From the NCBI RefSeq assembly GCF_900246225.1, contig NC_039308.1, positions 32,040,256-32,104,255 of the forward strand: a stretch of 64,000 bases of DNA, read 5' to 3'. Source of the stretch: Astatotilapia calliptera (lineage: Eukaryota; Chordata; Actinopteri; Cichliformes; Cichlidae). Of this stretch, positions 33,930 through 47,100 are shown one piece after another. The position numbers and the translations under genes were made by a program. Positions within the stretch are counted from its first letter, which is position 1. Each line of letters opens with the position of its first letter. The notes under the pieces are model-generated. The model did no database searches, had not been told where the DNA came from, and saw only the letters and a program-made list of their open reading frames with translations.

Positions 33930-34531
33930 CCGGCATCATTAGTAGCTGAAGCAGCAGCAGCAGCACAGCACGCCAACGCGCAAAACTCCGGAGCAGGGAA
34001 CCGATACAGCGGGAGCGCGCACCACAGGCGCGCATGCACAGCTGTCAGGACCAAGGACAGCAGCAGCAGCAGCAGCCGCTCAGCCCGGAGCAACCAGCGC
34101 GCCACGCATCGGTGCTGAGTTCGGAGAAAGCGCACGGGAACAGAGGCTGGAGAGAGCGATACTCGCCCCGGAGAGGAAGCCGTAAAAGCGTGGGCTATGG
34201 TTTAAGTCTTTGTGGCTGCCACTAGAAGGTTTTGCAGCTCCTCAAAGGAGAGCAAAGAAGGTGGACAATGCGGGTTAGATGTCCCCGGTTGACAGCCTGT
34301 CTCTAACATGATCATGCACATTCCTCCGCATTGCATATAACCAAACCACCTTTTTTTGGACAAAGTCTTCCTCTTCCTTTTTTGGCCTCCCTCCCTCGCT
34401 ATCACCGCCCACCTGGATTGTGCCTGCAGTCGCGCATTCAACTGGCTGAGCTGTCCAGAAGCTGGTCGAGCCGACCCGCCACCGGGGAGAAAAGCGACCG
34501 GGCTGCGCTGTGCTGTTTGGTGGTCCACACG
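33930..34531 (+). promoter_or_regulatory. grin1: Likely grin1 promoter-proximal CpG-rich region and 5' UTR
   Basis: An abrupt switch from AT-rich to GC- and CpG-rich sequence before the start codon, with GGAGCGCGCAC, GGCGCGCATG and CCGGAGCAACCAGCGCG. Two short CAG runs lie at about 33951-33965 and 34059-34074. No clear TATA box. The transcription start is unknown, so the UTR/promoter split is not drawn. CpG-rich, TATA-less promoters are known for mammalian GRIN1. Confidence 0.5.
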
Positions 34532-34780
34532 ATGCGTCTGTTTCTGCTGGCGGTGCTCTTCTCGTGCTCCTGCGCGCGGGCCGGCTGCGAGCCGAAGATC
34601 GTGAACATCGGGGCCGTCCTGAGCCAGAAGAGATACGAGCAGGTCTTCAAAGATGCCGTGACCCAGGCCAACCAAGTCTATGGCAGGGACAAATTCAAGC
34701 TGACCGCCATCTCCGTAACGCATAAATCCAACGCGATCCAGATGGCTCTCTCCGTCTGCGAGGACCTCATCTCCAGTCAG
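34532..34780 (+). CDS. grin1: grin1 exon 1: signal peptide and start of amino-terminal domain
   Basis: Encodes MRLFLLAVLFSCSCARAG (signal peptide) then CEPKIVNIGAVLSQKRYEQV and ends ALSVCEDLISSQ. 83 codons, phase 0, donor GTACAG. In-frame stop-free sequence continues upstream but has no ATG, so this ATG is the start. Confidence 0.95.
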
Positions 34781-36196
34781 GTACAGTTTACTGCCAATGG
34801 GCTCTAGTTGCCTTATTCATATCTTTTAGTATATTTGCCACGAGCTAAATGCCAAGTCCACCTACCTAAAGATAGTTGCATCCGGGTGTCTTTGAGGGAC
34901 TGCTTCTTAACAGAGAAAGTTTGTGCTTTCGGTGAAATTGCTTACATTTCAGAAGCATCTTTGTTTTTTCACCTTTGCACCGTTGAAGGGATTGGTTGTC
35001 ATAACTAGCTTATTAGTCTCAAATTCTGAATTAAACCTAGACAGACTATTTTATTAGATCTTCAGCTGCAGAATATCTATCAAGCAGGAACATGTTAATG
35101 TAGGGGCAGGAAGTTAGACTACATATTATGCTGGCCTTCTGTTGTTCCATTTGGCACTATTCCACACTTTAACTCACATTTTAGTTCACTTTGTATAATA
35201 CACTGATCCCTCTACAGCTCCATCTGTTTTCCAGAAATCCAAAAATAGGCTGTGGTTTGGGGCAATAACTCGGATGAGAGGGCAATTGTACTTTATAGGA
35301 CACCCAGCTGCAGAACAACTCAACTGCAAAGGAACCAGTCAGGAGTGAAAATGTGCAATATGTAATTTGTGATTAATGGCTTGGCTCTGACCGTGCGTGT
35401 TGCATGATGAGTGAACATTTTGGAAAAAGGAGGCTGGAATGGTTTGAGGTAACAGTTTAGTATGTTTGGTGGATAATGACCTCAGTTCCTCTGATAGTGA
35501 TCCGAAGCATGGGTGGCATGAGAAACTGTCTTTGTAAGGTATACTAGGAGGAGGCGCATGTTAAGAATGACCTGAAATGTGAATTATCTTGGAGATTCAC
35601 GCCATTTGTGCTGCAGATGTAGCCAGCAAAACATATGTCATAAGTAATACATGATTAGAGAGTGTGTGCCTTTGAGAGTTGAAGCATGCTGACAAATGCA
35701 CCGACCATCCTCTCGTGGTGATGCTCAACACAGCTTTTAAAAAGCGCCAACATTATGTCACAGCATGTTGAGGCGTGAAGTCCCTCTTGCTCTCACTCTT
35801 CTTTCTCCCACACACATAATTAAGCTTTATAAAAAAAAAAGAAAAAAAACACCCACAGCTTCAGTGTTGCTTTCATGTCCCTGGTCCTCTGCTTAATACA
35901 ACGAGTCTAAGAGACACAGGCTTGTAGGAATAAAACCATCATATTCTGTCTCTGTCATACAAAGTAAGAGTGTACAATCCACCCACACGAGATTCTAAAG
36001 ACAACACCAACAATGTTCTCTGTGTCCCCCGTGAACTTAAGGGACATTAAACTGATTTACAGTGATTTATTGGGGATATTGTTTACCTTAACTACCTGCC
36101 TAGGCCCTTAAAAGACCGCATTATGTTAAAAATTTCAGGTTCACACTTGTTCACCATACACATCCTCACAATGTGAATGTGTATGAAGAGCAATAG

Positions 36197-36284
<88 letters not shown>

Positions 36285-38072
36285 CTTGTGAATGAGACTA
36301 AATCACACTTGAATTGGACAGAAAGTCTATCGAAGGTGTAATCTGATGAGATCAGTAGGTGCTAGCAGTCACAGAGGAGGGAAGACTGTGGCAGATGGAA
36401 GAGTAGATGCCTGGGAGCAGTCCTTGGAAGATAGACCTCATTTTTGACCCAACCATACGGACTCCTCATATCCAATAATCCATTCCCGCACAGCCATGCC
36501 AACTTTATTCCCCTTCATCCACATCTCCGGGGCATTTCTCAAATCGATTCTCACATAAATTCATCCTTTTACTTGAGTAGTTGGTCAGCTTGGGCTCACT
36601 TTTTGCAGGAATAAGACAGCACAAATTAATATTAGTCTGCCAGCCCACACAGTGAGCATCATCTCAAGGAGAAGTTTCTTTTTTGTTTTTTTGCTTCTCT
36701 CTATTTTTTGTTATAGATGTGGTTGCCCCTGGCTACAATTTATGTCTAGATTCAAGGTTCACTGAATGAATAATGAGTATATTGTATGTTAGGCACACAG
36801 AAGTTTCATTCAAGCTAGTGTGGAGCAGGGAAATTATTTTACTGCTATTGTTAAATAATCATCATTATTACCATTGCATTAATAATATAATCTGGAGTTT
36901 ATATTGCATTCAGGGGTTGAACAGTGTGTGTCTTTCAGAAAGGCTAAAAGTAACAGGACAGGAAACAGGCTTGGAGAGTTTTGCAGAAGTGAAAGTTATT
37001 TTGAGCAGCAGGCTAAGACGAGGCTTTAACAATGTAACAGATAGCTTTAAGAAAGGCCTTAAGATGTTATGCATACAGTTATTATGTTGACCTTGTATTT
37101 CAGATGCAGTTATAACTATTTTATACACAATGCATATCTGTGCTTATTAAAGAGTTGGAGCTCGGTCAATTAATTGGGGGTTGGAAGCTTTGTTCGGCGC
37201 GATGTCCGGACAATCTATTGTGCAAGTGACTTGGAGCCATAGAAGGAATTGCAATACATGCTTACAAAACACTTATATCAGGTCATTTTATATTAAGGTT
37301 TTAGTAGAAGTTCTTGGTTAAAACATTTATTTAGTAGAAGACATACATATAGTCTCAGTGAGCCTCTGGTCTGGTGAAAGGTCAGAAGTGCAACAGGTGA
37401 ATTGAGAAAGAGCATGTGAGGTCGTGACACACACACATGAGTTAGATTTATTTAGAGGAGAGATTAGTCATGTCTCGGTAAAAGAGGAACCGTCCTTGTT
37501 GTCTCGGCAAGAAAGAGGAACAATTCACTTTAAGACAAGAACGGAAAGTACCAGCCATGAAAATAGAAGATGATCTTCTGATCTATGTATAAAATGTATC
37601 TGTGACGCATGAAGGGGCGTCAGTAAATCAAACCCTGATGCTATAAAATATCTGTTCATGCTTTGATTAAGTCGAGGACTACTGGCTGTCTGCGTACAGA
37701 GTGTCTTCCCACACGTGTGTTCATTAAAATCATTGTTGGACCAAGAGCTTCTGGACCATGGGTGGTTTGTACTCTCCCTCCTCAATTTTGAACCTTAACA
37801 CTAAAAAAAAAATAAATAAATAAAAACCCTGATGTTGCCGCCAAGGCTTAATTGCTGGCTCTGTCTAGTGGACAGCTTCCCCAGGGCTATATATGCTCAC
37901 TGGCCTCCAATGTCCTAGATTCTGTGAAGCAATCAGTTTGTGATCAGTGATTAATTCCAAATAAAAACTGAAATGAAAAGACTTTAACACAATTCCTGCA
38001 TTTTAATCTAGTCTTAAAGGGAAACTGCACATCAAATTGCACAAGGATGGAGACATACACTTTTTCCTATTC

Positions 38073-38127
<55 letters not shown>

Positions 38128-41100
38128 GCCACAAACTGAAAACACTTGTGTGGAGCTGCTTAAAGTGACAAAAACTAAATTTGAAAACTGGCCTCTTTCT
38201 AAAAACTATGACCCAGTTACTCAAAAAAAGTTTGAATGTTGGAGCTTTTTTCTTTTCACTGAACTACACTGTCAACTGCATTACTATGCAAAAGAAGGAC
38301 TGCATCTCTTGCATGCTGAAAGGCTCACACTTTTGATGTCATCAGTGGCTTCCACCTGCTTTCTTTAGGTGGTTGGCGCCATTATGCTCAAGAGAAGGCA
38401 GACCCAGACCCAGAGGCTGGGCAACTCACATCTAAACAAGACCTGGGAGAAGATGTGTGTGTTTGATTTTGGAGGACACTGTGTCTTTAAGGGTCTGTAA
38501 AAATAGACTGTATATCAAAGATGGATGACGCCACCTGGACATCAACTATTGATTTTTTTTTCAAGCCTAAGTATTGGTATTTTGTGCCACAAGTATGTAA
38601 CTTTAAGCCTTAATGTAATTTGAACAGGTCTCTTATTAAATATTGCGACTCAACCCCCTATCCTAAAGATTTTGGTATCTCTAAAGGCAAAGACCAAAAT
38701 ATTTTTTATAACAAACTGTAAAATAGTCTTTTCTCCCAGATGCACCGATTCACTTTTACTGTATAAAAAGGTGAATAAAACCATTGTGACTTCTGGCATT
38801 TGTTAGTGAAAAGATGAAGTTCATCATGAAGCTGATGGATACTGCACGCAAAAAGGAAAGACACTTACCAATCACATGATAAAACGTATCATACGTTATC
38901 CTTGTTTTTTAAACCCTTTAAGACCTAACCTAGAACCAAGTCTGCCAGAGCTTATCTTTATATTTTTACATGCTTTAGTGACATTTTTGGGAGTATTTCA
39001 AGTTACTATACATCAATACAACCATTATATCCCAAATGTTAATAATATTTATGCATTAAGTCCATAGCAACGACACAAAAAAGCAAAAAAAAAAAAATGC
39101 AATAAACTATAAAAGAAAAATTGAAAATGTTTTTTTAACACATATTTCTAGTTAGAGACATTTCAGAGGGATATCCCTCAAAACTGTAAATGCAAAAAAG
39201 TTGCACAAAATAGTTTTCAACCACAGGAAATTTATTTTGAGTGTCTTCATAGTTTTATTTTTGAGATACACCCATTTTTATATACTGCAGGAAAAATGAA
39301 AATAAATATTGTAATGCAAATTTGCAAAAAACAAACATCATTTGCATCAAAATATACTATTTCCAACAGTGTAATTTGAGTTCTAAGCATCCCAGAAACT
39401 ATAAGAAAGGCATAAACTCAAACAGGAATTTTAAAAACACCAGCATATCTTTGTAAATGCCATATAAGACAAAAACTACATTTTCCACAAAAATTACGTC
39501 ACTTCCGGTTTCGGGCAGACATGCGATAGTTCTGTGACAGCTCTGACCTCTATTCCAACGTAGGAAGTGCTATAAACAGCTGATTGGATCGGCAAAGTGT
39601 GTTTCTGGAATATAATGTTTGTATTGCTGCAAGTGCTTTTTATGCAATTTTTGTAAAGCCATATGTGGAAGGAAACCGTGACCGGGGACAAGATGAGTGT
39701 ATAAGATATAAGTACAACTCCTAAGGTTTTATATGCAAAAAAAATTATTGTGCTAGCTTATGGCTTATGAGGTTGCAATTCTACCAGGCTTTAAAAATAG
39801 CTGCGCAAAACGGAGGCTGTCCACTCTGACCAGCCATAAAGGGTTACCTGGAACCATGTTTTAAATAATTTTTTCATTGAGATATATTTAGCTTGGCTTC
39901 TTTGTACAACAGGAAGCATCACTCCCTCTTGGCCATTAAAAGATTGGAAATTTAAGACACCTGGTGTGTCTTCACTTTTCGGACCTGAAAGCTACTTCCA
40001 TCTTTAATATACAGCTTCTAAAGAAAGAAACAAAGATAGAAACTGCTGCCCCCAACATCTATCGGAGTAGGATGAGTGGTCTTAACATTTTATCTTAATG
40101 GCAGTGTCAAAATGACAAAGGGTCCTTCTTCTGTATCTCTGCAGGTCTATGCTATCCTGGTGAGTCACCCTCCCCAGTCCAATGACCACCTAACCCCGAC
40201 GCCTGTCTCTTACACGGCAGGCTTCTACCGCATCCCTGTGGTGGGGCTCACCACCCGCATGTCCATCTACTCAGACAAGGTGAGTGATGGATGTGAGAGA
40301 TGTAAAAGGAGACAGAGAGAAAGAGGGAAACAGGAAAAACAGGAAGAGCGTGAACACAGAGTGGAGGAATAAGAAGCTCCCCTGGGGCATCTTCAGAGGC
40401 TTCCTAGATTAAACGTCCCATCAGTGTCCATTAGGGGAGCTGTGATTAAATGGGTTTCCAGCTGAAATTTGAAAGAGCATCATTAATAATGCCTCCGACC
40501 TGACTTGTGTTTTTAAGAAGCACAAGCAACCAAAATGAAACTAAAGCAATCACATAAATGCCAAAGACATGAATTGAGTGTTTAAAGTGACACAGTCCAT
40601 AATCTCCCAAAATAAGGGAAATGAGAGGCATTCAATTCAGAGATTTAGATAGGCCTGGGGGAGATGTGAGGAAGGAAGATCAAGGAAAGGGATTCCATAT
40701 TGTTGTACATGATATTTATCCATTGTGTTTGCTTTTGTTCACTGCCACAAAACATCTTAAATATGTGGTGCATGATTTGTCTAGAACAGATTGAGCAGCT
40801 AAAATGAACAGCATACAAAACCATATCCCAGATCACCAAAAGTATGTGGACACTCAATTAAAGCTATCCAGATGTAGAGACTTGCAGCATCTTCAAATAA
40901 TCCTGTTTTTGCATTCAAGTCTTTATTTTGATGGCTAAGGCTCTTCACTTTTATTTGTGCCCCTACTTTTTAAAAAAAGTATTTATTTGTTTAAAACTCC
41001 TGGTGCAGACTCTGGACTCTCAGCCAGAACATAGTAGTAACTTCAGACTCCACTCAGTCTCAGAGATCCTCTTTTTCCCAAGTGGCTAATTACTTCCTTT

Positions 41101-44100
41101 ATTGATATTCTTCAAAAGAGGAGAATTTTGGGGATGCAGCGCATGTCCACTGCATACTGGATTACTTTTGGGTACACTGTGTATACTTACAGTCTTATGT
41201 TGCAATCAATGAGACCATTGGAAATTTAGCTGTTATGTAGTTCTACATGATACATTTTTTTTTATCTTGTGCACACGGGATAATTATCATGTTGTCAGAA
41301 TATGATTTAATATTATTTCCACTTGATAACAAACAGATTTTAAAAAACTAATCATGCATCTTTGCTGATCACCTTATTTTCTGCTCAATGCTCCTCAGAG
41401 TATCCACCTGTCCTTTCTGCGGACAGTCCCTCCCTACTCTCACCAGGCGCACGTGTGGTTCGACCTAATGCGCGAGTTCAACTGGAACCACATCATCCTG
41501 ATAGTGAGCGACGACCACGAGGGCCGGGCTGCTCAAAAGAGGCTCGAGACCCTCTTGGAGGAAAGAGAAACAAAGGTGAGATGCTCTGGCTCCCGGCCTC
41601 CTAGCCTCCTCCCCCGTCCCCTCGAGTGTATGAGCATGAGCGTGCGAGTGTTTAAGGCTTTTAAACCTCAAAGGTCTTCTATGTATGTGACTGTTTTCCT
41701 TTCTGTTGTGTGGCCACATCTCTTTCTCACCATTGTGTAAACATTGGCTAACATTCCTAGAGACATTACCAGCGTTTAATGTGGTCTAATCTTACAAAAG
41801 TTTGTATGTTTATTTGCTCATCTTCACTTTGCTTTTCTCCATAGTCCAAATTATCCAGTGTCTTTCCACATTGGGAGCCAAATAGTGGAATTTAACATGG
41901 GGCTTTGCAAACCATCACAGATTTAACTGTTTCACTGGAGTCAGGTGTTTCTTTGCAGGCTTTGTTACTGCACACAGAGGGCTTTCCTTTATTGCAACCT
42001 GCTACTTCATGTTTGGAAGATAAGAGGATTTATTTTTTTCTTTTTAGCGCTGATGCTTCCATTTTAAGTATTGCTCTGGGCTGTGTATATGGGTCAGTGA
42101 AATGCTGATCTTTGAGCCAAAACAGACTTGAGACTGTGATGATGTGTGCCCTTTGGGGCAAAGAGAGTTAGATGGCTAGAAAGATGAAGAAAAAAACAAA
42201 ACAACTGCATCTATTTCATCCATTTAATAAGATGAAATCACGTTGCGATGCATTTTCTCTTTGTACTCTGCGTTGCTTGTCCCTCTCTGGGGCTCTTTTG
42301 CTGTAATTGTGTGGCAGAGTGAAATGAGTCCTGATTCGGAGACTTAATTAAATCAGAAGATGAAGAGACACTGGGTATGACACACACCCGAGGCAATTTT
42401 GCAGAAGGCAGCTACGGTTAAAGCAAAGCTGCTTAAATGAAGCGACCGGGATCGGCGTCAGACACCAATCGGAAAAAAAACACTCTCGATTGTGAAACTG
42501 CAGCTGCGCACTTTGAACCATAACCAGTGACAGTCAGATGGTGGAGATGTGACTCACATCCTGCACTGGAAAAGATAAATTTGTATATTAAAAGCCTGTG
42601 CAAGTGCAAAGTCTTCGTTTGGATCTCAGAATGAACCCATCTGTGCATTCAGCTCATTCAGTCCCATAAAGCTGAGCGAAGTGGCAGCGACTCTCTCTGC
42701 TGATGAGAGCCTCTACCGGTAATTATGAATATATTTAGTCCTCACTGCAGTGCCAGTTTGAGAGTTTCTGGGCCCTGAGAAGGATTTGTTTGAGAATCTT
42801 TCCAAAAACATGCAGAGATAATTACACTGAAACCAGTGCAGAGCAGCATAAGACAAGTCCTGTATACTGCTAATGACTGTTTTCGCCATATCCAAAGGCT
42901 GATGTATGTCTTTCAGCTGTGCCGTAGCGCTCAGCTGCTGTCGATAAACCATAAAAAATTAACGAATCCTGCTGTCACACTGGCATCATCCTTCATTACC
43001 ACGAGCAAATCCTCTATAGTTTGTTTTGAGTCAGTCCAACATACACTCATCTATACACTACTGGGTAATGCCTGTTAATCCATAGCTGAAAATAGCCGTG
43101 AACAAATGGTTAATCTGGACTAACATTTTCTCAACACTACAGATTCCAGCTCTTCCACTAAATTACTGCAGCTTTTCTTTCTTAAATGAAGCATTAAATA
43201 GGAAGAAATATGCAAGAGGCTTAGAGCCACACGCATGTGGAGAAGTTGGAAAGCTTTAAAAGGCACGCTGATGTAGTTCTGGCTATGCTGAGAAAATATT
43301 AAACAACAGAAGCCTTAATATCTTAAAATGCAACATGATTTTCATAAAATGTCACAAAAGAAGAATCAAAACTTGGTCCCCAGCTGACAGGACAGTTGGG
43401 GTTTTACGCTTGGCAGTGTGACAAAATCCGGGAGTGTAACCTTCATACTCTTAAATGACAAGAAAAGAAATGTCAGAGAGCAGCTGCTCAGCTCACTTTC
43501 CCCTCGGCTCTGACATCCCGTGTGTCACTTAACAAAATAATCATGATAAAAAAATCTTTTTCACTACCAAACCAGCTTTTTCTTTATAGATTTGTCTGGA
43601 TGTCATATCTCCAAATGCTTTAGGTGATGCTGAAGGATTTCATTTTGTCTCAGGTAGACCACGCTCTAATTAAAACTGAGAAATGTTGCTCTTGCTAATC
43701 ACCTTGTTGTGCTGCATAAACTCAGTGACAGGCAAGATGGAGTATTTTTAGCTCCGTGGTAAGTCTTTAGCGAGGTCACACAGTCACAGGGGGGCTGTCA
43801 CCACCAGTGAAAAGGCGCTGGACACAGTGGACTTAGCCAGAGAGCAAATGTGGCCAACACAAAGTGAAATATTAATGCCTGGCTGCAGATACAAAAATAG
43901 AGTGCTCAGAAAAACTCAGGGGATAAAGACAAAGTCCTTTTTTTCTGGAAGGCTTCAGAGAGGGTTTCTACTTGAATTAGATGCAAAAAATTCTCAGTTT
44001 ATGATAAATTTCCAACTCGATTTTTGCCTTTATAGTTGATAGGATACAGAGAGAAATGCCACTGCCAGGAGCTGAAGATCAAACACCATTACCGTAAGGT

Positions 44101-47100
44101 TTCTGGGACACTTTTGTAACATTACTTTGAAATAAATTTAGTGATCTGTCACCACTGATGATAATTCCAGATATTCCAAATATTAGGTAGAAGATCCTTT
44201 TGCAAAAATACAATTTATATACACTCACTGGCCACTTTATCACATAGAACCTAACAAAGTGGCCAGTGAATACCACAATTCACCTTGATGCTGATTGTTG
44301 CAGGCAGCTCCTTTGAGTTTTTTATAAGGAACAACTTACTAGTAATGGTTTGAACCCCTTTTGTTCTTCAGAACTGCCTAAATTCTTCATGACATAGATT
44401 CAACAAGGTGTTGGAAATATGCCCAAATCATTATACCACCACTGTCAGTCTGAGCCTTTGACACAAGGCAGGATGGATCCATGCTTCCGTGTTCTTTATG
44501 CCAAATTCAGACCCTACCACCTGAATGTAGCAGCAGAAATCGAGACTCCAGACCAGGCAACACATTTGATTCGCTTTCTTGATGCTCGTCTGTATAGCTT
44601 GGTTGTAATAAGCGATTGTTTGAGTTACTGTTTCCTTCTTATTAGCTTGAAGCAGTCTGGCCATTCCTCTCTGACCTCAGACATTAAAAAGGCATAAGCC
44701 CCCAGAAAACTGCTGCTCACTGGATATTTGCTCTTTGTTAGAAATGGTTGGGCGGTAAAATCTCAGTAGGTCAGCAGTTTCTGAAACACTCATTTCTTCC
44801 TCGTTCTGATGCTCAGTTTGAACTTCAGTGGGTCATCTTGACCATGTTTAGATGCCTAAATGGAGTTTCTTGATGACTGGCTGGGTAAATATTTGCTGTT
44901 GAACAGGTCTATGCAATGAAGTGGCTGGAGAAACATCTATGTGTTGTTTTTATAAAATAGAAACATTCTTTTCCTTTGTTTTTTGTTCTTATTCTCCCAT
45001 TAGCATCCAACAGTTCTCATATCTATATCATATATGATAATTTTTTTATGGGCTTTTTATTCTTTTGGAACACAACAGCATCCACACAGAGGTGTTTAAC
45101 ATTTGTTTGTTTGTTTGTTTATGTGAATAAAAGATTTACTAGGCAGCATCTGTTGTCAGTTTGCTGAATAGTGCATTGATGCACAGTCAGCCTGAACTTT
45201 GCAAACGGGGGAGTGCGGACCAGAGTGCACTGAGGTGTGAGCTCTGAATCCAGGCAGCTGTGAAAGAAACCCTGTGATGCAGAAACACGCAGTTTGCTAT
45301 TTTACTGCAAAATGGCTTCTAAACTCAGCCTGGACTCCCAAGTGGCTCCTCTCGCAGGATACAGAACAGGACCAGAGTCTGAAATGGTGACACCTCAAGT
45401 GTTAGATAGCCTGAATGTAATTAAACGTGCATAGGAATCCCCTATCGGATTGCTCTGTCTCGCTTTCACAACACATTATTTTTGTTAGTACTGTGCTACA
45501 TGCTTTAGGTGTCAATCAAGCTGAAAATGCCACAAAAAACAAAATGCTGCAGATGGAATGTGAATGTTTTTTGTGAAGATTTATTACTTAATTTGTAGAC
45601 CAAGAGCTTTCTGGACCTGCCCTACAGCACCACCACTCACACTTTATTAACTCTGATTCAGCTCTGTGGGAAACCTTTGTTTCCTTTGTGCAATAAATTT
45701 TGAAAACAAGAGCTTGCTACAAAGTCAGACACTTTTATTGAGTGCTATATTTTTATTTTTCTAACATTCCCAGTTTAGACAGTCACCCTCAAAGACTGCC
45801 GAGAATTAGTCTGTATAGTGCCAAGTTGGGACAGAAGTTTTCCGGATTTGCTGGATTTTTACGGGGTAAAAAATGACTGCGTGTTAGCAGTTGATGTTGA
45901 ATTACTGCTGTTACTGCTTGCAAACTGCAGCCAAGCTTTTAATGATTGTGTCTGAGGATGCTAAGTATAGAACGAGCTTCTGAAGATGATGTTGAATGAG
46001 CAGATGGTTTTGTGGAGTAGCAGTTTCTTTTGCAAGTGCGCCATACTGCGAAAAATTTAATGAGCTCTTTGTGTTTTTGTTAAGAGGCCAAAAAAGTGAT
46101 CACATAGAGCTGATTTTTAAGGCGTGCTGGAAATCTGATCACTCTCCTTGACACTTATGTTTGCCTATGCGGCTGGATTATCACTAATAATTGATGCATC
46201 ACATGCACAGTACATGTAAATGCTGTATATACTTAATATCTGTTTTTAATAAGAGGACATAATCTCAGCATGATTGCAAGTGGTCATCTCTGATGTTTTT
46301 GCAAGCCCCACTGTTAAAGATCCCAATTTGAAGCAGAAAAGTGGAGATTTGTTGGAATGCTTTACTGCCCTCCATTTTCAACTGTTTATAATATTTTTCT
46401 GTGTCTGCATATTTTCTCTGTGCACATTACTCATCAGAATAAAAAAAGGAACTATGAAAACCTCGACCAACTGTCCTATGACAACAAGCGAGGACCTAAG
46501 GTATATTTGCATGGTCAATGCACGCCGCCCACCAACTTTCCAAACGTAGCAACTAGAAACCAGACCAAACCAGTCACCAGCCGACCCAGAAATGTCCCTC
46601 TCTTGGTAGCACGTGTTTTCTTTAATTTTTACTTTGAGACATTTCCCTATGATTTAAATGAAGAATGATTTTGTTGTGAAAAAAAATCTATAATTTTTTA
46701 ACATAAAAAAAAAAATCAGTGGCCAGCGCCTCGCTTTTATCATTTTTCATTTTTTCCTTCAGTAAAGGAATGCATGTACTCAGAACACACACACTCACAC
46801 ACACAAAAAAAGTTTGCAACTCCATTCCTTTGTGGAGAACCGGTAGTGTGGGACAAAACCGTTTCCCAGATGCTACTTCCTCCTGTTCTGTAGCACTTCC
46901 CCAGTTTTCAGCAGTTTTTTTGTTGGGGGAAAACGTCCCTCTCACCCCCCTTCACCTGTTTTTAGTTACTGGTTGCATTGACCTTCTTCTTTCCCCCTAC
47001 CTAACACATGCACGTCCTTCTTTGGAGCCTTGATAACCCTCAGTTTGCATGCGAACAAATGCAAAAGTTTTTTTTCCCTTCAAGCTTTTTTTATTTTTTT

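Larger units (their letters stand above)
34781..40144. other. grin1 intron 1 (5.4 kb)
   Basis: Holds CA microsatellites at 36198 and 38077, an LTR-like repeat at 37190-37798, a possible repeat at 38490-38560 and TTAA-type MITE copy C at 38913-39843. No exon-like frame recognised. Confidence 0.7.

Noticed and set aside
34202..34723. 173-codon minus-strand frame across grin1 exon 1
   Set aside because: It is the antisense of a GC-rich coding exon and has no domain pattern.
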